Part shown: one piece after another, positions 6,658 through 10,473 of the stretch
Layout: the number at the start of each line of letters is the position of its first letter
Numbering within the stretch: position 1 is the stretch's first letter
NCBI GenBank assembly: GCA_947176715.1
Contig: CAMWRR010000041.1
Span: 1 to 10,473 of the forward strand
From: an uncultured Rikenellaceae bacterium
GTDB lineage: Bacteria; Bacteroidota; Bacteroidia; Bacteroidales; Rikenellaceae
Length of the DNA stretch: 10,473 bases
Direction of reading: 5' to 3'
Position numbers and translations under genes: made by a program
Notes under the pieces: model-generated
What the model saw: only the letters and a program-made list of their open reading frames with translations
Database searches by the model: none
Told to the model about the DNA's origin: nothing

Positions 6658-6716
6658 AGATACTCGACCCCGACAAGCTCGGATCCATTCGCTTTTGCCG
6701 GTCGGCCCGCGTATCT
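6658..6716 (+). other. Possible structured 5' leader of trkA
   Basis: Three nested helices can be drawn: AGATAC (6658-6663) with GTATCT (6711-6716), CGACC (6665-6669) with GGTCG (6700-6704), and CCGA (6670-6673) with TCGG (6679-6682) around a CAAGC loop. A U-G pair (6664/6705) would lengthen the middle helix. The element starts within a few bases of the predicted transcription start from the promoter at 6641. It matches no riboswitch class I recognise, and pairing of this extent can arise by chance. The opposite strand can form the same fold in the leader of the divergent gene. Confidence 0.3.
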
Positions 6717-6731
6717 CAGAACTGTTGAATA

Positions 6732-6761
6732 TCTGCAAATATAGGCAAAATTCATACCTTG
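6732..6761 (+). promoter_or_regulatory. Possible proximal promoter of trkA
   Basis: TCTG (6732-6735), then 19 nt, then TACCTTG (6755-6761), a relaxed match to TTTG-N19-TAnnTTTG. It would give a leader of about 20 nt before ATG 6786. It overlaps the divergent minus-strand -7 element, so the two promoters may compete. Confidence 0.4.
6736..6743 (-). promoter_or_regulatory. -7 element for the small membrane protein gene
   Basis: TATATTTG on the minus strand matches TAnnTTTG exactly; no good TTTG is seen 19 nt upstream. Its transcript would run antisense to the proposed trkA leader before reaching ATG 6625. Confidence 0.45.
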
Positions 6762-6785
6762 CAGCACACGTGAGTTTTTATTGTC

Positions 6786-8126
6786 ATGAAGATAGTGATT
6801 GCGGGTGTCGGAGAGGTCGGTAGCCATCTGGCGCGCATGCTCGGAGAGGAGATGCACGACATAACGGTCATTGACGACGACCCCAAGAACATAGAGAACA
6901 TAAGCGGATTTTCCGACATAGTTACGATAACCGGCGACGCCACCACATTCGACGCGCTCGCCGAGGCCGAGGTCTCAAAGGCCAATCTGTTCATAGCCGT
7001 GGGGCCAGTGGAGAGCAAGAACATAATAGCCGCCACGCTGGCCAAGCAGCTCGGCGCCAAAAAGTCTATAGCCCGCATCGACAACGACGAATACCTCCGT
7101 CCCAACAACACAGAGATATTCATCAACATGGGCATCGACTACCTCTTCTACCCCGAGATGGTGGCCGCCGACGAGGTGATAACGCTCTTAGGTAACACCG
7201 GCACCTCGGAGTACGTCAACTTCTCGGGCGGCAAGCTCTCGCTCGTGGTGTTCAAGCTCTCGTCGTCATCGCCGTTAGTAGACCACACTTTGGCCGAAAT
7301 GACCGACACGGCCGGACAGCTGAGCTACCGCACAGTAGCCATATCGCGCAAGGGCAAGACAATAATACCCACAGGGTCGGAATACTTCAAGGAGGAGGAC
7401 ACGATATACATAATCACCGACAACAAGTCGATGGAGGAGTTGCTCGAGCTATCGGGACGCGACAACGTCAAGGTGCGCAACATGATGATACTCGGCGGCA
7501 GCAAGATAGGCCAGCGCGTCGCCCTTGCGCTTCAGAACCAGGTCAACGTCAAGCTGGTGGACTACAACGAAGAGAAAGCCCACAAGCTGGCCGAGATGCT
7601 CGACAACACCCTCGTGATAGCCGAAGACGGACGCAACACCGAGGTGATGATAGAGGAGGATTTGGGCGGCATGGACGCTTTCGTGGCGGTGACCGGACGC
7701 TCCGAGACCAACATACTGGCGGCCATGCTGGCCAAGAAGATGGGGGTGAAAAAGGTCATAGTAGAGATAGAGAACCTCAACTACATATCGTTGGCCGAGA
7801 GTATGGGCGTAGACACCGTCATCAACAAGAAGCTCACCACGGCCAGCAGTATCTTCCGCTTCACCATGAACACCGACGTACAGGCCATCAAGTGCCTCAA
7901 CGGCTGCGACGCCGAGGTGCTGGAGTTCATAGCCAAGCCCGACAGCCCCGTCACGAAGGGTCCGTTGCGCGAGACGCGCTTCCCCGAGGGGGCTACCATA
8001 GGCGGTGTGGTACGCGGCGACAAAGTATTCATAGCCAACGGCGACACCGAGATAAAGGCCTACGACAGGGTTGTAGTCTTCTCGTTGCCCGACGCCATTT
8101 CCAAGATAGGACGATTCTTCATATAA
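6786..8126 (+). CDS. trkA: TrkA, NAD-binding regulatory subunit of the Trk potassium uptake system
   Basis: 446 residues, the usual TrkA length, built of two RCK units. The first Rossmann fold starts KIVIAGVGEVGSHLA with GVGEVG at 7-12 and the nucleotide-ribose acid Asp30 (TVIDDD). A TrkA-C domain follows (about 140-222). The second Rossmann fold begins NMMILGGSKIGQRVALA (232-248) with a GGSKIG loop, and the final TrkA-C domain ends KIGRFFI. The protein sits on the cytoplasmic face of a TrkH-type channel and gates K+ flow with NAD(H) and ATP/ADP. No trkH is found in the window; the next gene, 12 nt on, is murA, and both share a strand and probably a transcript. Confidence 0.95.
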   Translation: MKIVIAGVGEVGSHLARMLGEEMHDITVIDDDPKNIENISGFSDIVTITGDATTFDALAEAEVSKANLFIAVGPVESKNIIAATLAKQLGAKKSIARIDNDEYLRPNNTEIFINMGIDYLFYPEMVAADEVITLLGNTGTSEYVNFSGGKLSLVVFKLSSSSPLVDHTLAEMTDTAGQLSYRTVAISRKGKTIIPTGSEYFKEEDTIYIITDNKSMEELLELSGRDNVKVRNMMILGGSKIGQRVALALQNQVNVKLVDYNEEKAHKLAEMLDNTLVIAEDGRNTEVMIEEDLGGMDAFVAVTGRSETNILAAMLAKKMGVKKVIVEIENLNYISLAESMGVDTVINKKLTTASSIFRFTMNTDVQAIKCLNGCDAEVLEFIAKPDSPVTKGPLRETRFPEGATIGGVVRGDKVFIANGDTEIKAYDRVVVFSLPDAISKIGRFFI

Positions 8127-8138
8127 AAAGAGACTGTT

Positions 8139-9443
8139 ATGGCTACATTTGAAGTGATAGGAGGTCACCGGCTGAACGGACGTATAACGCCGCAAGGTGC
8201 CAAGAACGAGGCGTTGCAGATATTGTGCGCCGTGTTGCTCACGCCTGAGAAGGTCACCGTATCAAACATACCCAACATACTCGACGTGATGAAGCTCATA
8301 GAGCTGTTGGGCAAGATGGGCGTGGAGGTGGAGCAGATCGACCGCCACACCTACTCCTTTCAGGCCCGCGACATCGACTGGGAGTACATGGAGAGTATCG
8401 ACTACCAGAAAGACATGTCGAAGCTCCGCGGCGCCATCATGGTGCTGGGACCGTTGCTCGCCCGCTTCGGACGCGGCTACGCCCCCAAGCCGGGAGGCGA
8501 CAAGATAGGACGCCGTCGTCTCGACACCCATTTCATAGGCTTCGAGAAGCTCGGAGCCCGCTTCCGTTACGATACCGACACATCGTTCTTCAAGGTGGAG
8601 GCCGACAAGCTCCGAGGCGCCTACATGCTCCTCGACGAGGCTTCGGTGACAGGCACGGCCAACATAATAATGGCCGCCGTGATGGCCGAGGGCACCACCA
8701 CCATATATAACGCCGCATGCGAGCCATACATACAACAGCTCTGCCGCATGCTCTGCCGCATGGGCGCACGCATCGACGGCATCGGCTCCAATCTGCTCAC
8801 CATAGAGGGGGTATCGTCGTTGCACGGCACCGAGCACCGCATGCTCCCCGACATGATAGAGGTGGGCAGCTTCATAGGCATGGCGGCCATGACCCGCTCG
8901 GCAATAACGATAGAGAACGTCTCTTTCGACAACCTCGGCATCATACCGCAACAGTTCGAGCGTATGGGCATACGCTTCGAGCAACGCGGCGACGACATAA
9001 TAGTGCCCGAGCAAGACAGCTACGAGATAGAGAGCTTCATAGACGGCTCCATAATGACCATAGCCGACGCCCCTTGGCCCGGCCTCACGCCCGACCTCCT
9101 CTCCGTGTTGCTGGTAGTGGCCACGCAGGCCAAAGGGACGGTGCTGATACACCAGAAGATGTTCGAGAGCCGCCTCTTCTTCGTCGACAAGCTCATAGAC
9201 ATGGGGGCGCAGATAATACTATGCGACCCTCACCGCGCCACCGTCATAGGCCACAACCACCAGATAAGGCTCCGCGCCTCGGTGATGACCTCGCCCGACA
9301 TACGCGCCGGCGTAGCCCTGCTCATAGCGGCCATGTCGGCGGACGGCCGCAGCATAATACAGAACGTAGAGCAGATAGACCGCGGCTACGAGTCTATCGA
9401 CCTGCGTCTGAACGCATTAGGTGCAGAGATTAGAAGATTGTAA
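8139..9443 (+). CDS. murA: UDP-N-acetylglucosamine 1-carboxyvinyltransferase
   Basis: 434 residues. MurA joins phosphoenolpyruvate to UDP-GlcNAc, the first committed step of peptidoglycan synthesis, in the cytoplasm. Visible sites: Lys22-Asn23 in PQGAKNEALQ, the KLRGAIMVLGPLLARFG block with Arg97, the mobile loop KPGGDKIGRRRLDTH (117-131) and the catalytic Asp319 in GLTPDLLSVLL. In the loop the position of E. coli Cys115 (PGGCTIG) is Asp121 (PGGDKIG). Cys-to-Asp at this site is known to make MurA insensitive to fosfomycin while keeping activity. The end LNALGAEIRRL is the normal C-terminus, so the gene is full length. Its last 17 codons (418-434) form the left arm of a perfect palindrome running past the stop codon. 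Confidence 0.97.
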   Translation: MATFEVIGGHRLNGRITPQGAKNEALQILCAVLLTPEKVTVSNIPNILDVMKLIELLGKMGVEVEQIDRHTYSFQARDIDWEYMESIDYQKDMSKLRGAIMVLGPLLARFGRGYAPKPGGDKIGRRRLDTHFIGFEKLGARFRYDTDTSFFKVEADKLRGAYMLLDEASVTGTANIIMAAVMAEGTTTIYNAACEPYIQQLCRMLCRMGARIDGIGSNLLTIEGVSSLHGTEHRMLPDMIEVGSFIGMAAMTRSAITIENVSFDNLGIIPQQFERMGIRFEQRGDDIIVPEQDSYEIESFIDGSIMTIADAPWPGLTPDLLSVLLVVATQAKGTVLIHQKMFESRLFFVDKLIDMGAQIILCDPHRATVIGHNHQIRLRASVMTSPDIRAGVALLIAAMSADGRSIIQNVEQIDRGYESIDLRLNALGAEIRRL

Positions 9444-9492
9444 TCTTCTAATCTCTGCACCTAATGCGTTCAGACGCAGGTCGATAGACTCG
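9389..9492. repeat. Perfect 51-bp inverted repeat with 2-nt spacer at the murA end
   Basis: Left arm 9389-9439 and right arm 9442-9492 are exact reverse complements over 51 bp, separated only by GT (9440-9441). The TAA stop (9441-9443) straddles the centre. The left arm is murA coding sequence, so the right arm is an inverted copy of the gene's 3' end. As RNA it would form a very long hairpin with almost no loop. No U-tract follows, unlike a normal intrinsic terminator. Identity stops at base 52 on each side. Confidence 0.97.
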
Positions 9493-9858
9493 GCCAAGCC
9501 CTTCGGGGAGGTACTTTTGTCACTCGACAAAAGTACCCAAAAACGAGGGGCACAGCCCCTTTTGAATCAACTTTATATGTCAGGAAGTTATTTTATGCCG
9601 GTGAAAACGGCATGTCGGGTTATGTAAAAAAGATACGCTCAAAGATTTATAAAGACCCAAACATATAAACACAAAACAGATACAACATACCGGAATCATC
9701 TCAGCTCGCAAATCTGATATTGATAAAGAATCGACCTCTCTTGGTGTTAATCCGACTTCATCTTTCAAGTGATTCATTATCACACGAACTTGTAGGAAAT
9801 AGAAACGGGACCTTTTCAAATTATAATTCAACGAAAGCGACGGCTAAAATACGTAGTC
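9493..9858. other. Non-coding region with hairpin-rich repeat-like element
   Basis: No gene can be supported here. Immediately right of the palindrome come a CCC-TTCG-GGG tetraloop hairpin (9500-9509 area), a perfect 12-bp hairpin GGTACTTTTGTC/GACAAAAGTACC (9510-9521, 9526-9537), and AGGGGC-ACA-GCCCCT (9546-9560) followed by TTTTG. A further stem, ATGCCG/CGGCAT, lies at 9595-9613. GTACTTTTGTC-type hairpins recur between genes in Bacteroidales genomes as I recall them, so 9493-9565 is likely a dispersed element. From about 9620 the sequence is AT-rich and unstructured. A minus-strand frame 9580-9831 (ATG at 9777 gives 65 residues) has one hydrophobic stretch but no recognisable family. Confidence 0.5.
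9546..9563 (+). terminator. Possible weak terminator of trkA-murA
   Basis: A 6-bp stem AGGGGC/GCCCCT with an ACA loop is followed by TTTTG. The U-tract is only four bases long. With the 12-bp hairpin just upstream it is the best terminator candidate after murA, apart from the palindrome itself. Confidence 0.4.
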
Positions 9859-10473
9859 ATGAATAAAGAAAACAACATAATACTTTATCAGGACGATAAC
9901 GACATAACTCGCGTATCAGTTCGTTTTGCCGATGAAGATTTGTGGCTGACACAAAATCAGTTAGCAGACATATACTGCACAACCAAACAGAATATCAGTC
10001 AGCATATAGACAATATATTAAACGACGGCGAGTTAGACTGCAACCGAACTGTAAAGGAATTCTTGACAGTTCGACAAGAGGGGAGACGTCAGGTACAACG
10101 AAGTGTCATGCATTATAATCTGGATATGATAATCGCCCTTGGCTATCGTGTCCAGTCGCAGGTAGCGACTCGTTTCCGAAGATGGGCCACCCAACGGCTT
10201 CATGAATATATCCAGAAGGGGTTCGCAATGGATGACGAGCGATTGAAGCAAGGAGGGAACCGCTATTTCCGTGAACTCTTGCAACGCATCAGGGATATTC
10301 GCAGTAGCGAACGCAATTTTTACCAACAAGTGACGGATATATATGCCACAGCGACAGATTACGACCCTCGTGACGAATTGACAAAAATGTTTTTCGCTAC
10401 CGTACAAAACAAGTTGCATTATGCCATTCACGAAAATACGGCTGCCGAAATCATATACAATCGTGTAGACAAT
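9859..10473 (+). CDS. RhuM-family (virulence RhuM / COG3943) protein, 5' part
   Basis: An uninterrupted frame of 205 codons from ATG 9859 to the window edge, so the 3' part is unseen; full family members are usually above 300 residues. Characteristic blocks: LWLTQNQLADIYCTTKQNISQHI (28-50, helix-turn-helix-like), the RHYNLD-type element VMHYNLDMIIALGYRV (83-98), FRRWATQRLHEYIQKGF (106-122), and YDPRDELTKMFFATVQNKLHYAIHENTAAEIIYNR (168-202). RhuM was named from a Salmonella pathogenicity island; the biochemical role is unknown, and homologues often lie beside type I restriction-modification genes or on mobile islands. GC content and codon use are plainly lower than in murA, suggesting acquisition. 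No clear TAnnTTTG promoter is seen upstream. Confidence 0.9.
   Translation, partial: MNKENNIILYQDDNDITRVSVRFADEDLWLTQNQLADIYCTTKQNISQHIDNILNDGELDCNRTVKEFLTVRQEGRRQVQRSVMHYNLDMIIALGYRVQSQVATRFRRWATQRLHEYIQKGFAMDDERLKQGGNRYFRELLQRIRDIRSSERNFYQQVTDIYATATDYDPRDELTKMFFATVQNKLHYAIHENTAAEIIYNRVDN

Noticed and set aside
6630..6857. 75-codon minus-strand frame upstream of and into trkA
   Set aside because: Covers promoters and the trkA start, has no recognisable features and conflicts with the divergent gene layout.
7449..9152. Long minus-strand frames (248 and 296 codons) opposite trkA and murA
   Set aside because: Same shadow effect; composition is dominated by His, Tyr, Val and Gly, with no motif, and the sense genes are certain.
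9580..9831. Possible small gene on the minus strand (65-83 residues)
   Set aside because: Has one hydrophobic stretch, but no family, no promoter, a TTG start for the long form, and its 3' part is the 9595-9613 hairpin. Not enough to call.
10033..10431. 132-codon minus-strand frame
   Set aside because: Antisense to the RhuM reading frame, which carries diagnostic family motifs.

Overview
The window looks like a chromosomal segment of a Bacteroidales (Bacteroidota) bacterium. The evidence is the gene set (DUF4271-hemD-rnpA-yidD operon, a NVEALT-type peptide beside a propeller lipoprotein, TrkA, MurA with the Bacteroidota-type active-site loop), several exact TAnnTTTG promoter elements, and a general lack of Shine-Dalgarno sites. 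Most genes are GC-rich, yet Ile is encoded mainly by ATA. The genus cannot be told from the sequence alone.

Layout. 1-226: non-coding, with two 39-bp imperfect direct repeats. 227-1262 (minus): a two-gene unit, a small acidic protein followed by an alpha/beta hydrolase, driven by a good promoter at 1324-1354. 1434-2174 (plus): a nitroreductase divergent from that unit. 2196-4638 (minus): a tight operon DUF4271 membrane protein -> HemD-like protein -> RnpA -> YidD, with TTGA stop/start overlap, a 4-nt gap and a 65-nt overlap at successive junctions. 4688-4735: a hairpin with a U-tract ends the next minus-strand unit. 4755-6103 (minus): a NVEALT-like secreted peptide and a lipid-anchored beta-propeller overlapping by one base; the peptide gene appears to have lost one A in the run just after its ATG. 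6311-6625 (minus): a small single-pass membrane protein with a Cys-rich tail, divergent from 6786-9443 (plus) trkA-murA. 9389-9492: a perfect 51-bp inverted repeat whose left arm is the last 17 codons of murA. 9493-9858: non-coding, AT-richer, with a hairpin-rich element next to the palindrome. 9859-10473: the 5' part of a RhuM-family gene, running off the window.

Roles. Housekeeping functions dominate: peptidoglycan precursor synthesis (MurA, with Asp in place of the fosfomycin-target Cys), K+ uptake gating (TrkA), tRNA 5' maturation (RnpA), membrane protein insertion (YidD) and a tetrapyrrole-type enzyme (HemD). The parts least explained by known biology are the peptide/propeller pair, the palindrome at the murA end with the hairpin element behind it, and the structured leader between two divergent promoters upstream of trkA. 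The right edge, with RhuM and lower GC, looks like the start of an accessory region. I found no complete new defence system, CRISPR array, tRNA or rRNA.
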